Part shown: piece by piece, positions 23,826-31,773 of the stretch | Numbering within the stretch: the first letter of the stretch is position 1 | Layout: every line of letters starts with the position of its first letter | NCBI GenBank assembly: GCA_046152925.1 | Contig: JBJXFX010000041.1 | Coordinates: 1 to 41,748 of the forward strand | Length of the DNA: 41,748 nt | Reading direction: 5' to 3' | Origin: CAMAUF01 sp046152925 | GTDB taxonomy: Bacteria > Chloroflexota > Dehalococcoidia > Tepidiformales > Tepidiformaceae | Notes under the pieces: model-generated | Told to the model about the DNA's origin: nothing | The model's database searches: none | The model's input: only the letters and a program-made list of their open reading frames with translations | Program-made: the position numbers and the translations under genes

Positions 23826-24869
23826 ATGGCAACGTCGAACTTCGTCCAGACCCGCGACCTGCGGATGCACTACCTGCAGCAAGGCGCCGGCGACCCGGTC
23901 ATCTTCATCCACGGCTTCCCGGAGACGTCCTACGAGTGGCGCCACCAACTCGAGGCGTTGAGCGACAGCTACGCTTGCTTCGCGCCCGACACGCGCGGCT
24001 TCGGCCAAACCGACAAGCCCGGCATCCGCGTCACGCGCGCCCTGCTCGGCCAGGACATCATCAACTTCATGGACGCCCTCGGCATCGAGAAGGCGCACGT
24101 CGTCGGGCACGACTGGGGCGGGATTATCTCGTTCAAGGTCGCGATCGATTGGCCCGAGCGAGTCACGCGCCTCGCCCAGCTCGACACGCTCTGCACTGTT
24201 TGGTCGCCGGGCGGCGTCCACGGCTACTGGTTCAAGTCCGAAGGCCACCCCGAGGAGTTCTTCGCGAACCACCATCGCGGCTTCATTGAGGCGATTTTCA
24301 TGGGTGCGGACGCGCCGGGCGAGCTTCCGGGCCGGCCGCTCTCGCCGTGGCAGGCCGCAGGGCGCGCCCCGCGCACCTGGGCCACAAACGAGGATGTCGA
24401 AACGTACGCCAAGGCGTTCGCCGACCCGATGAGCCACTTCCACGCCATCCAGTACTATCGTTACGGCCTCCCCTTCCACATCGTCCGCGACGACCCCGCG
24501 GCCCCGCGCGGCGAGCGCTACGAGTTCCTCAGCGAACGCAAGGTCGCGACGATGTGGACGCACCCGGAGGGCCTCGAGAAGCACCCCGACTTCGTCAACT
24601 ACATGGACTACGGCCCGGAAGACCGTCACAAGCGCTTCCCCAACCCGGCGCTGTGGATGTACGGCACCTACCTCGCGCGCTCTCGTGGGACTTCCGACGG
24701 CGAAGCGGCGCGCGACCACATCCCTTCGGGGAACCCGTTCTCGGACCAGTTCGCGCGCTACTTCCCGGACTTGCGCGCCCGTCGCGTGGACGCAGGCCAC
24801 TTCTTCCCCGAAGAGGCGCCCCAGGTCACGAACGACACCCTCCGGCAGTTCCTTGCCGGCCAGATCTAA
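23826..24869 (+). CDS. Alpha/beta-fold hydrolase, epoxide hydrolase / dehalogenase-like
   Basis: A 347-aa hydrolase. The oxyanion motif is HGFPE (29-33), the nucleophile is Asp96 in VVGHDWGG, and the catalytic histidine is His325 in AGHFFPEEAP. An Asp nucleophile in GHDWGG points to epoxide hydrolases or haloalkane/haloacetate dehalogenases rather than esterases. The cap region (residues about 140-270) is long. AAGGGGG precedes the ATG. A cupin gene follows 10 nt downstream, probably on the same transcript. Substrate is unknown. Confidence 0.85.
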   Translation: MATSNFVQTRDLRMHYLQQGAGDPVIFIHGFPETSYEWRHQLEALSDSYACFAPDTRGFGQTDKPGIRVTRALLGQDIINFMDALGIEKAHVVGHDWGGIISFKVAIDWPERVTRLAQLDTLCTVWSPGGVHGYWFKSEGHPEEFFANHHRGFIEAIFMGADAPGELPGRPLSPWQAAGRAPRTWATNEDVETYAKAFADPMSHFHAIQYYRYGLPFHIVRDDPAAPRGERYEFLSERKVATMWTHPEGLEKHPDFVNYMDYGPEDRHKRFPNPALWMYGTYLARSRGTSDGEAARDHIPSGNPFSDQFARYFPDLRARRVDAGHFFPEEAPQVTNDTLRQFLAGQI

Positions 24870-24879
24870 GGAGAACGCG

Positions 24880-25239
24880 ATGAAAGTCGTCCGCGTTGGC
24901 GATTCACCCGAACAGCCGAACACCGCCCCGATCATGATCGGGGATGTGGCGATGCGGCCGCTCCTTGGCCCGGATACAGGGGCGAAGGTCACGGTCGCGC
25001 TGGTCCGCTTCCGCAACGGTGGCCGCAACAAGCGCCACACCCACAGCGAAGACCAGATCCTCTACATCACGGAGGGTCACGGCATCGTCGCGGATGCCGA
25101 CCACGAGCACCTCGTGGAGGGCGGCGACATCGTGCACGTCCCTGCGGGCACGACGCATTGGCACGGGGCGCAGCCCGGCCGGGACATGGCGCACCTGAAC
25201 ATCATGCCCCCGGGCGCGAAGACGGACGTCGTGGAGTAG
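24880..25239 (+). CDS. Small cupin-domain protein
   Basis: A 119-aa single-domain cupin. Motif 1 is RHTHSEDQILYITEGHG with His53 and His55; motif 2 is VPAGTTHWHGA with His93. These would bind one metal ion. Small cupins of this kind are often assigned to carboxymuconolactone-related or dioxygenase-like roles; the sequence does not decide. AAGGAG overlaps the hydrolase stop and serves this ATG, so the two genes are co-expressed. A further open frame upstream of the ATG is antisense-like shadow. Confidence 0.85.
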   Translation: MKVVRVGDSPEQPNTAPIMIGDVAMRPLLGPDTGAKVTVALVRFRNGGRNKRHTHSEDQILYITEGHGIVADADHEHLVEGGDIVHVPAGTTHWHGAQPGRDMAHLNIMPPGAKTDVVE

Positions 25240-25245
25240 CTGCCA

Positions 25246-25262
25246 GCGGGCGTGAGGCCCGC
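25246..25262. terminator. Possible terminator between convergent genes
   Basis: GCGGGC / GCCCGC with a 5-nt loop, just after the cupin stop. A second hairpin, CCGGCTG / CAGCCGG (25266-25284), overlaps the stop codon of the minus-strand dehydrogenase. Neither has a T-tract. Confidence 0.45.
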
Positions 25263-25276
25263 GAACCGGCTGGCGC

Positions 25277-26026
25277 TCAGCCGGCCATGAATCCGCCGTC
25301 GACGACGATCTCGGCGCCCGTGATGTACGACGATTCGTCCGACGCCAGGAAGAGCACCGCCGGCGCAATCTCGTCGGCCCGGCCGGCCCGGCCGAGCGGG
25401 ATGTTGGCGATCACCTGTTCGCGCAGCGCCGGGTCTGTCGCGGTCTGCGACGTGCGCATAGGCGGCATGAGTCCGGGGTGCACGGAGTTGCAGCGGATGC
25501 CGTCTTTGCCGAACTGCACCGCCGTGGACTTGGTGAGGATGTGGATGGCGGCCTTGGCGGCGTTGTAGCCCATGTGCACGAAGGGCTGGCCGATGAGGCC
25601 CGAGATGGACGATACGTTGACGATGGAGCCGCCGCCGATGCGCTGCATCTCCGGGATCGCCGTCTTCACCCCGAGGAAGGTGCCACGGGCGTTCACAGCC
25701 ATCAGCTGGTCGAAGTGCTGGGTGCTCAAGCGATCGGAGAGGGCCCCGCTGATTCCCGCGTTGTTGACCAGGATGTCGAGCCGGCCGTGGCGCGTGACGA
25801 CCGCGCGCACGACGTCTTCCCACTGCTGTTCGTCGCGGATGTCGAGCGGCGCGTACCAGCAGCGCCCGCCTGCGTCCTCGATTTCGGCCGCGACACGCTT
25901 ACCATCTTCGTGCAGCACGTCGGCAATCACGACCTGTGCGCCTTCGCGCGCGAACAGCCGGGCCGTGTGCTCACCCATCCCGCGGGCCGCCCCGGTGATG
26001 ATCGCCACCTTGTCTTTCAGCCTCAT
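25277..26026 (-). CDS. Short-chain dehydrogenase/reductase, 3-oxoacyl-reductase-like
   Basis: NAD(P)-dependent oxidoreductase, 249 aa. Cofactor loop TGAARGMG (11-18), NNAG (88-91), Ser140, Tyr154 and Lys158 (YNAAK), and the classical end SSYITGAEIVVDGGFMAG. Overall it resembles the FabG / 3-alpha-hydroxysteroid dehydrogenase subgroup; the substrate is open. AGGAGG lies 6 nt before the ATG. A palindrome 43 nt further upstream may be an operator. Confidence 0.9.
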   Translation of the reverse strand: MRLKDKVAIITGAARGMGEHTARLFAREGAQVVIADVLHEDGKRVAAEIEDAGGRCWYAPLDIRDEQQWEDVVRAVVTRHGRLDILVNNAGISGALSDRLSTQHFDQLMAVNARGTFLGVKTAIPEMQRIGGGSIVNVSSISGLIGQPFVHMGYNAAKAAIHILTKSTAVQFGKDGIRCNSVHPGLMPPMRTSQTATDPALREQVIANIPLGRAGRADEIAPAVLFLASDESSYITGAEIVVDGGFMAG

Positions 26027-26068
26027 GTCGCTTCCTCCTTGCCACGATTACAACGCACCCACAGCCTT

Positions 26069-26089
26069 GCGGTCTTCAGAGCAGACCGC
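26069..26089. promoter_or_regulatory. Palindrome GCGGTCT-N7-AGACCGC, candidate operator
   Basis: Perfect 7-bp arms separated by 7 nt, in the region between the minus-strand dehydrogenase and vapB. A TGTAAT hexamer lies between it and the dehydrogenase start. Position and symmetry suit a dimeric repressor; the protein is unknown. Confidence 0.45.
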
Positions 26090-26215
26090 GGCGTTGAACG
26101 ATACGCGTCCGAGCCCATCGAGGTACGCCAGGCGAACCTTGGGCAGGTGGTGGAAGCCCTGGGAGTCGACGTGCGCCTTCCGCCGTCCTGGGGTAGGCGG
26201 CCGGGCCGCTGTGTG

Positions 26216-26233
26216 AGAGACTGTGTGGTCTCT
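26216..26233. promoter_or_regulatory. Candidate VapB operator
   Basis: Inverted repeat AGAGAC-TGTGTG-GTCTCT, flanked by GTGTG and TGTGT, ending 19 nt before the vapB ATG. VapBC complexes bind such repeats at their own promoters, so autoregulation is likely. Confidence 0.55.
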
Positions 26234-26251
26234 TGTGTAAGGAGGCCACAC

Positions 26252-26506
26252 ATGCCGACGAACCTGGACCTCGACGACGAACTGATCCGCGAAGCGCAGG
26301 CGCTTGGGTGTCATAAGACGAAGAAGGCCGCGGTGAACGCAGCCTTGGCCGACTACGTCCAGTACCGAAAGCAACTGGCCGTGATCGACCTGTTCGGGCA
26401 GTTCGAGTGGGACGAAGCGTACGACATTAAGGCGATACGCCGGCGAAGCACGCGCTGGTTTGACGACGAGACGGGGGAGGAAAGGCGCTATGACGACGAT
26501 CGTTGA
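26252..26506 (+). CDS. vapB: VapB-type antitoxin
   Basis: An 84-aa antitoxin. The N-terminus PTNLDLDDELIREAQALGCH with KTKKAAVNAALADYV is the ribbon-helix-helix pattern of VapB antitoxins. The C-terminus is acidic and aromatic (FEWDEAYDIKAIRRRSTRWF, DDETGEE) as expected for toxin binding. AAGGAGG lies before the ATG. It overlaps the toxin gene by 17 nt. A palindrome in the leader suggests the usual autoregulation. Longer in-frame readings upstream are shadows of the opposite-strand dehydrogenase. Confidence 0.85.
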   Translation: MPTNLDLDDELIREAQALGCHKTKKAAVNAALADYVQYRKQLAVIDLFGQFEWDEAYDIKAIRRRSTRWFDDETGEERRYDDDR

Positions 26507-26903
26507 CTCGGTGTGCTGGTCGATCGCCTTTCGGCGCCGTCCTGACCAGCTGAGCCAGGCCCAGCGCGCCATTGCGTTAACGGTCCGCGACCTGATTCGC
26601 GGCCGCCAGACCGTGATGCTCGGCCCCGTGCGCCAGGAGGTCCTCTCGGGATTTCGTTCGGATCACCGATTCGGTGAGCTGCGAGACCAGCTCCGCGCAT
26701 TCGAGGACGAACCGCTGTTTCGGGATGACTACGAATTGGCTGCTGACTTCGCCAATCGGTGCCGGCGCGCGGGCGTTTCACCCGGCGTCATCGATGTGCT
26801 GGTCTGTGCGGTCGCGACCCGGCTGGACGCCGCCGTGCTCACGGCCGACCAGGACTTCGTCCGCTATGCGGACGTGCTCGGTGTACGCTTGGCAAGTCCT
26901 TAG
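26490..26903 (+). CDS. vapC: VapC-type PIN-domain toxin
   Basis: A 137-aa PIN-domain endoribonuclease. The acidic residues line up as Asp6 (TIVDSVCWS), Glu50 (GPVRQEVLSG), Asp102 (PGVIDVLVCAVA) and Asp120 or Asp122 (LTADQDF), the four-acid site of VapC. Family members cut tRNA or rRNA; the target here is unknown. Start ATG at 26490 follows GGGGGAGG and overlaps vapB. The last codons lie in a hairpin that extends into the intergenic space. Confidence 0.87.
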   Translation: MTTIVDSVCWSIAFRRRPDQLSQAQRAIALTVRDLIRGRQTVMLGPVRQEVLSGFRSDHRFGELRDQLRAFEDEPLFRDDYELAADFANRCRRAGVSPGVIDVLVCAVATRLDAAVLTADQDFVRYADVLGVRLASP

Positions 26904-26923
26904 CTTCGACCGAAGGACTTGCC
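26891..26923 (+). terminator. Hairpin over the vapC stop codon
   Basis: Perfect 11-bp arms GGCAAGTCCTT / AAGGACTTGCC with an 11-nt loop that includes the vapC stop. A 12-bp palindrome GCCGCGCGCGGC (26924-26935) and a T-rich stretch follow. Together they could end vapBC transcription. Confidence 0.55.
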
Positions 26924-26947
26924 GCCGCGCGCGGCCGTTTCTACTAT
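26919..26947 (+). promoter_or_regulatory. Candidate promoter of the monooxygenase gene
   Basis: TTGCCG at 26919-26924, 17-bp spacer, TACTAT at 26942-26947. Each box matches four of six consensus bases. The leader to the GTG would be about 30 nt. The -35 box overlaps the vapC hairpin. Confidence 0.4.
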
Positions 26948-26985
26948 CTCTGGGGGCCGAGCAGATGTTCGGCTTGGAGGCACTT

Positions 26986-28770
26986 GTGACGACCGCAACT
27001 ACGCCAGCAGTCGACCTCGACGCCCTGCGCGCGAAATACCGCGCCGAACGCGACAAGCGCCTCCGCGCCGAAGGCAACGATCAGTATGTGGAGATGGCGG
27101 ACCACTTCGCGCATTACCGCGACGATCCTTGGACCCAGCCGATCAGCCGCATGCCGCTGACGGACGAAGTCGAGGTGGCCATCATTGGGGGCGGGCACGG
27201 GGCGCTGCTCATGGGCGCACGGTTGCGGGCAGCCGGGGTGGAGAGCATCCGGTTCGTGGAAAAGGCCGGCGACTTTGGCGGCACCTGGTATTGGAACCGC
27301 TACCCGGGCGCGGCCTGCGACACCGAAGCCTACATCTACATGCCGCTCCTCGAAGAGACCGGCTACATCCCGACCGAAAAGTATGCAAAGGCCCCGGAAA
27401 TCCGCGGCCACTGCCAGCGGATCGCGAAGCACTTCGATCTCTACCGCGACGCGCTCTTCCAGACTGGCGTCACCGAGCTTCGTTGGGACGAGCCCGAGGC
27501 CCGCTGGGTGATTACCACCGATCGGGGCGACGCCTTCCGGGCAAAGTTCGTGGCCATGGCGAACGGACCGCTCAACCGTCCGAAACTGCCCGGCGTCCCA
27601 TGTCTGACCGACTTCAAGGGGCACACGTTCCACACGAGCCGTTGGGATTATGCCTATACGGGCGGCGACGATTACGGGCAGCTCGATGGCCTCCGCGACA
27701 AGCGCGTGGCGATCATTGGTACCGGGGCGACGGCGGTCCAGTGCGTCCCACATGTCGGGGCCGCCGCTCAGCACCTCTACGTCTTCCAGCGGACGCCATC
27801 GTCGATTGATGTCCGTGCGAACCGGCCCACCGACCCAGACTGGGTGAAGTCACTGCGGCCGGGGTGGCAACGGCACCGCCAGGAGAACTTTTCCACCCTG
27901 ACGGCCGGCGGGTTCGCCGAAGAAGACCTGGTCAACGACGGTTGGACCGACATCATCGGGAGCCTGCTTCGCCGCAAGCCCGACGGAGTGAACGACCTCG
28001 CGACGACCATCGAGATCGCGGACTTCGAGAAGATGAACCAGGTCCGGGCTCGCGCTGAGAGCATCGTCCAGGATAAGGCGACGGCGGAGGCGCTGAAGCC
28101 GTACTACCGCCAGTTCTGCAAACGTCCCTGCTTCCACGACGAGTATCTTCAAACCTACAATCGCCCGAACGTCACCCTCGTGCATACCGATGGTCAAGGC
28201 GTCGAACGGATCACGGAGAAGGGAGTCGTGGCCAACGGCGTCGAGTACGAGGTCGACTGCATCATCTACGCGAGCGGGTTCGAAGTCGGGACGCCGATGG
28301 AACGCCGCGCGGGGTACCAGGTCTACGGACGCGATGGCGTCGCCCTCAGCGAGAAGTGGTCGGACGGGGTTTCAACTCTCTTCGGCATGCAGTCCCGCGG
28401 CTTTCCCAACTGCTTCATCATCGCGTTGGCTCAGGCCGCGATGGGGGCGAACATCACGCACGCCCTCGAAGTCGAGACGGCGCACATTGCGGCGATCATC
28501 CAGCATGCACGCGAGCAAGAGCTCGATGTCATCGATGTCGCGCAGGAGGCCGAGGATGCATGGGTGAAGCGATGCATGGATGCGTCCCTGATGAACATCG
28601 CGTTCCTGGAAGCTTGCACGCCCGGCTACTACAACAACGAAGGGCGGCCCAACGGCGCGCTCATCCGGCGCAACGGTGCGTTCGCGCCCGGCGTGATGGC
28701 CTTTTCGAAGATTGTCGAAGCGTGGCGTGACGACGGCTCCTTTGAAGGCCTGGAGTTCACACGGCGCTGA
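26986..28770 (+). CDS. Flavin-containing monooxygenase, Baeyer-Villiger type
   Basis: A 594-aa NADPH/FAD monooxygenase. FAD-binding site GGGHG (68-72), FGGTWYWNRYPGAACD (97-112), BVMO fingerprint FKGHTFHTSRWD (210-221, with Asp after the Trp as in many family members), and NADPH-binding GTGATA (245-250). Such enzymes insert oxygen next to ketones of cyclic or steroid substrates. GGAGG lies 5 nt before the GTG at 26986; an ATG at 26965 would add seven residues with a weaker site. It probably works with the dehydrogenases, hydrolase and P450 nearby; that is context only. Confidence 0.9.
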   Translation: MTTATTPAVDLDALRAKYRAERDKRLRAEGNDQYVEMADHFAHYRDDPWTQPISRMPLTDEVEVAIIGGGHGALLMGARLRAAGVESIRFVEKAGDFGGTWYWNRYPGAACDTEAYIYMPLLEETGYIPTEKYAKAPEIRGHCQRIAKHFDLYRDALFQTGVTELRWDEPEARWVITTDRGDAFRAKFVAMANGPLNRPKLPGVPCLTDFKGHTFHTSRWDYAYTGGDDYGQLDGLRDKRVAIIGTGATAVQCVPHVGAAAQHLYVFQRTPSSIDVRANRPTDPDWVKSLRPGWQRHRQENFSTLTAGGFAEEDLVNDGWTDIIGSLLRRKPDGVNDLATTIEIADFEKMNQVRARAESIVQDKATAEALKPYYRQFCKRPCFHDEYLQTYNRPNVTLVHTDGQGVERITEKGVVANGVEYEVDCIIYASGFEVGTPMERRAGYQVYGRDGVALSEKWSDGVSTLFGMQSRGFPNCFIIALAQAAMGANITHALEVETAHIAAIIQHAREQELDVIDVAQEAEDAWVKRCMDASLMNIAFLEACTPGYYNNEGRPNGALIRRNGAFAPGVMAFSKIVEAWRDDGSFEGLEFTRR

Positions 28771-28882
28771 TCCGATGGCCACAGGGCGGGGCGCTCGCTC
28801 GCTGACGAGTCTCAGGTTTCCCGAAACCGAAGACCTGAACCACTGGTGCGGCTACGCGTTGTTCGTGCGAACCTCCGGTGCC

Positions 28883-29377
28883 ATGTCCAACACGCCATCA
28901 ATCGAACAGGCACTGGCGTCGAACCGCGCCTGGGCCGAGCACTTCACGCCAGAGCCGGCTGGCGCTCCGAAGCTCGCGGTCGTCCTCTGCATGGACGCGC
29001 GGATCGACCCGATCCGCGCGCTCGGGCTGCGCTACGGCCAGACGCACATCATCCGAAACGCCGGCGGTCGCATGGCCGACGCGGTCCGCAGCCTTTCGAT
29101 CAGCCAGCGGCTGATCGGGACGACCGAGGTCGCCGTCATCCACCACACTGAGTGCATGATGATGACCTTCACGGATGACGACATGCGCCAGCGGCTGCGG
29201 GCTGAGTCGGGCGTGATCGCTGACCACCTCGCCTTTCTTCCGTTCCGGGATGTCGAGCAGTCGGTGCGCGACGACCTCCTCGTCTACCGTGCCTCGCCGT
29301 TGGTCCGCCACGATGTCGTCGTCCGTGGCTTCATTTACGACGTCGCGACGGGCTTGCTCCGGGAAGTCCAGGAGTAG
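28883..29377 (+). CDS. Beta-class carbonic anhydrase
   Basis: Zinc enzyme interconverting CO2 and bicarbonate, 164 aa. Zinc ligands are Cys36, His88 and Cys91 (IHHTEC), with the Asp38-Arg40 dyad in CMDAR, and HIIRNAGGRM follows. The length and CMDARID form fit the small beta-CA clade. A longer in-frame reading begins inside the monooxygenase gene; the ATG at 28883 starts just ahead of the domain, although its ribosome-binding site is weak. It is convergent with the CoA-transferase gene, 17 nt away. Confidence 0.88.
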   Translation: MSNTPSIEQALASNRAWAEHFTPEPAGAPKLAVVLCMDARIDPIRALGLRYGQTHIIRNAGGRMADAVRSLSISQRLIGTTEVAVIHHTECMMMTFTDDDMRQRLRAESGVIADHLAFLPFRDVEQSVRDDLLVYRASPLVRHDVVVRGFIYDVATGLLREVQE

Positions 29378-29394
29378 GCGGCGCTCACTCTTCG

Positions 29395-31743
29395 TTAGGC
29401 GATGACGACCGGTTTCGGCAGCCCCGACGGTGTGGTCGCGGTGACGCCGCTCGCTTCGAGGGCCGGCAACTCCGCCGCGTCGAGGCCAAGGAGGCCGCAG
29501 AGCACGTAGGCGTTGCCCTCGGCGAAACGCGGCGCCGCCATCCGGACACGCCCCGGCGTCGCCGAAAGTCGCCACGGGAAGCCGGGATACGGCATCACGC
29601 CAGTGTCTTGGTGCTCGATCGGGATGAACGATTGCCGGGCCCAGAGGTGCGGGTCCGCATGCAGTTGGTAGTTGTGGAGGATGGGCGCCGACGGGACTCC
29701 CGCCGCCTGCAAGAGCCGCACGCACTCGTACTGTTCGAGCTCGGAGGTCCACGCCGAAATCGCGGCGTCGATAGGGTCCTGCTGGCGAACCCGAGCCTCA
29801 CGATCCATGGCCGGATCGAACGGGAGGCCCGTCGTCCGGACGAACGCTCGCCACTGCGCATCGCTGCGGACGGCGATCGCCACCCAATCGTCGGTGCCGG
29901 CCGCCCGGTACGCTCCCACCGGGGCATCGCTCAGGTCGCTGCTCCCGAGTCTCGGGTGAAGCGCGCCGGTTCCCTGGCGATGCGTGAACCCTTGGAGCAT
30001 GAACGGCAACGCGGACTCCACCAACGAGATGTCGATGTGGCAGCCTTCCCCGGTGCGTTCGCGCGCTTGGAGCGCCGCCAGCACCGCGATCGCCGCGTGC
30101 CCGCCCGCGATCGGGTCGCCGACGAAGCTACCCGTCCGGTAGGGGACATCCTCGCCGGGATAGCCCGTCATCGCCGCGAGGCCCGATGCTGCCTCGATGT
30201 TCGACCCGTAGGCGAGCCAGTCGCGCCGTGCGCCCGTCGCCCCGAAGCCGCTGATTGAGACCATCACGAGCCGCGGGTTCGCCTCGCGTAACGTCTCGTA
30301 GGCGAGCCCGAGATTCGGCATCACCCGCGCGCTGTTGTTCTGGATGAGCACGTCGGAATGGCGCACAAGCTCAAGGAAGAGATCGCGGCCGCGCGGGTCC
30401 GCCAAGTTGAGCGCCGCCGACCGCTTGTTCCGGTTCATCTCGTTGAAGTATCCCGAGCGGTTCCAGAAGTACTTGCCGGGCTCCTTGGCCGGGTAGTGGC
30501 TGCCGCGCGTCGCCGGCCGGTCGGGGATTTCGACCTTGATCACCTCGGCGCCGAGGTCTGCGAGGTGGCGTCCCGCGATGGGGCCGGCCCAGTTGTTCGT
30601 CAGCTCCAAGACGCGGAGCCCGGCGAGGGCCATACCGGGCGCGGCGGCGCCATCGACGCGCGCTGGCCCGATGCGTGGCGCTTCCGGCGGCGCTGCGAGC
30701 AGCGTTGCCAGCCGCGACGGCGCGAGCCTTGGCGCCAACCCGCCCGGCCACCGGTAGGGCGTGCCGGGGAACGTGACGCCATCGACCTCGCGGAAGAAGC
30801 CGCGGTCAGCCAGGACCGGGTCCGCGAGGAGGCGGTCAGCGTCGGCCATCGGCGTCACCGGGATGCGCAGCGCCTGGGCCGTCTCGACGATGAGGTCGAC
30901 CGGCTTGTCAGCGCACCAGGCCTCGACCATCCCCCAGAGCGCGACGGCGTTCGCGAGCCAGCCCTGCATCGTGGCGAAGCGCGGGTCGTCCGCCAGCTCC
31001 GGCTGTTCGATGAGCACGAAGAGGTCGCGGTAGAGCCCCAGCCGGTAGAAGAAGACCCAGCCGTCGGCGGCCTTGAAGAGGTCGGGGCCAGTGCGCTTGA
31101 ACACGCGCCCTTCGTGGCTCCAGGCGACGGTCGTGCTCCAGTGCGCCCCGAGGACGGCCTCCATCCCCGTGACTTCGACCTCTTGGCCCTCGCCCGTGCG
31201 ACGCGCATGGTGCCGGGCGGCCAAGGAGGCGAGCGCGAGGTGCATGCCCGCATGGAACTGGCTCTGGTATCCAGGGACACGGACCGGTACCCGGCCGGGG
31301 TCGCCGCCCATCGCCCAATAGCCGCCCACCGCCCAGTCGGTCAGCTCGTCGCCAGCCCAGCGTGCGTACGGCCCGTGACGCCCGAAGTGGTCGGCGTTGG
31401 CGACGACGATCGCCGGGTTTGTAACACGGAGCCGCGCGTAGAGCTCGCCGAAGGGCAGCTCCTTGGCGTCGAAGTCCGTGACCACGAGGTCGAAATGGGG
31501 CGCGAGCGCGGGGAGGGCGTCGAGCAATGCCGGCAGGCCGCGCCGCGCGTCGACTTCTTCGACGCCGTGACGGAAGTAGTCGCGAAAGAGCGCGTCCTCG
31601 GGCCATGCGCCGGGGCGAGGCTCAGACCAGAGCCAGCAGCTCGATGTCGCGCCGAGGTCGGTGAGCAGGCGCACGGCGTACCCGCCGGCGACTCCGCGAG
31701 AGAGGTCGAGCAGGCGAAGGGCGACGGGCGGTTCGGTGGTCAC
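29395..31743 (-). CDS. Fused double family III CoA-transferase
   Basis: A 782-aa protein of two CaiB/BaiF-type domains in tandem (about 1-345 and 370-770). The second domain is complete: it starts LAGLRVLELTNNWAGPIAGR, continues HLADLGAEVIKVE and has the catalytic Asp571 in GEGCHIDISLVESAL. In the first domain the equivalent is GEGQEVEVTGMEAVLG, with Thr192 where the Asp should be. The C-terminal half would therefore do the CoA transfer and the N-terminal half bind or pair. Native CaiB enzymes are interlocked dimers, so the fusion may mimic a heterodimer. GTG start; see the -10 element at 31752. Substrate unknown. Confidence 0.9.
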   Translation of the reverse strand: MTTEPPVALRLLDLSRGVAGGYAVRLLTDLGATSSCWLWSEPRPGAWPEDALFRDYFRHGVEEVDARRGLPALLDALPALAPHFDLVVTDFDAKELPFGELYARLRVTNPAIVVANADHFGRHGPYARWAGDELTDWAVGGYWAMGGDPGRVPVRVPGYQSQFHAGMHLALASLAARHHARRTGEGQEVEVTGMEAVLGAHWSTTVAWSHEGRVFKRTGPDLFKAADGWVFFYRLGLYRDLFVLIEQPELADDPRFATMQGWLANAVALWGMVEAWCADKPVDLIVETAQALRIPVTPMADADRLLADPVLADRGFFREVDGVTFPGTPYRWPGGLAPRLAPSRLATLLAAPPEAPRIGPARVDGAAAPGMALAGLRVLELTNNWAGPIAGRHLADLGAEVIKVEIPDRPATRGSHYPAKEPGKYFWNRSGYFNEMNRNKRSAALNLADPRGRDLFLELVRHSDVLIQNNSARVMPNLGLAYETLREANPRLVMVSISGFGATGARRDWLAYGSNIEAASGLAAMTGYPGEDVPYRTGSFVGDPIAGGHAAIAVLAALQARERTGEGCHIDISLVESALPFMLQGFTHRQGTGALHPRLGSSDLSDAPVGAYRAAGTDDWVAIAVRSDAQWRAFVRTTGLPFDPAMDREARVRQQDPIDAAISAWTSELEQYECVRLLQAAGVPSAPILHNYQLHADPHLWARQSFIPIEHQDTGVMPYPGFPWRLSATPGRVRMAAPRFAEGNAYVLCGLLGLDAAELPALEASGVTATTPSGLPKPVVIA

Positions 31744-31751
31744 GGGCGCGC

Positions 31752-31757
31752 ATCATA
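31752..31757 (-). promoter_or_regulatory. -10 element of a probable leaderless gene (CoA-transferase)
   Basis: TATGAT on the minus strand, 8 nt before the GTG at 31743. No Shine-Dalgarno sequence lies between. Transcription would start at or next to the start codon. Confidence 0.55.
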
Positions 31758-31773
31758 CGCGACCGGCTGCGGA

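Noticed and set aside
26965..26985. ATG 21 nt upstream of the chosen monooxygenase start
   Set aside because: The GTG at 26986 has GGAGG at ideal spacing; the ATG has only a weak purine stretch. The alternative is not excluded.
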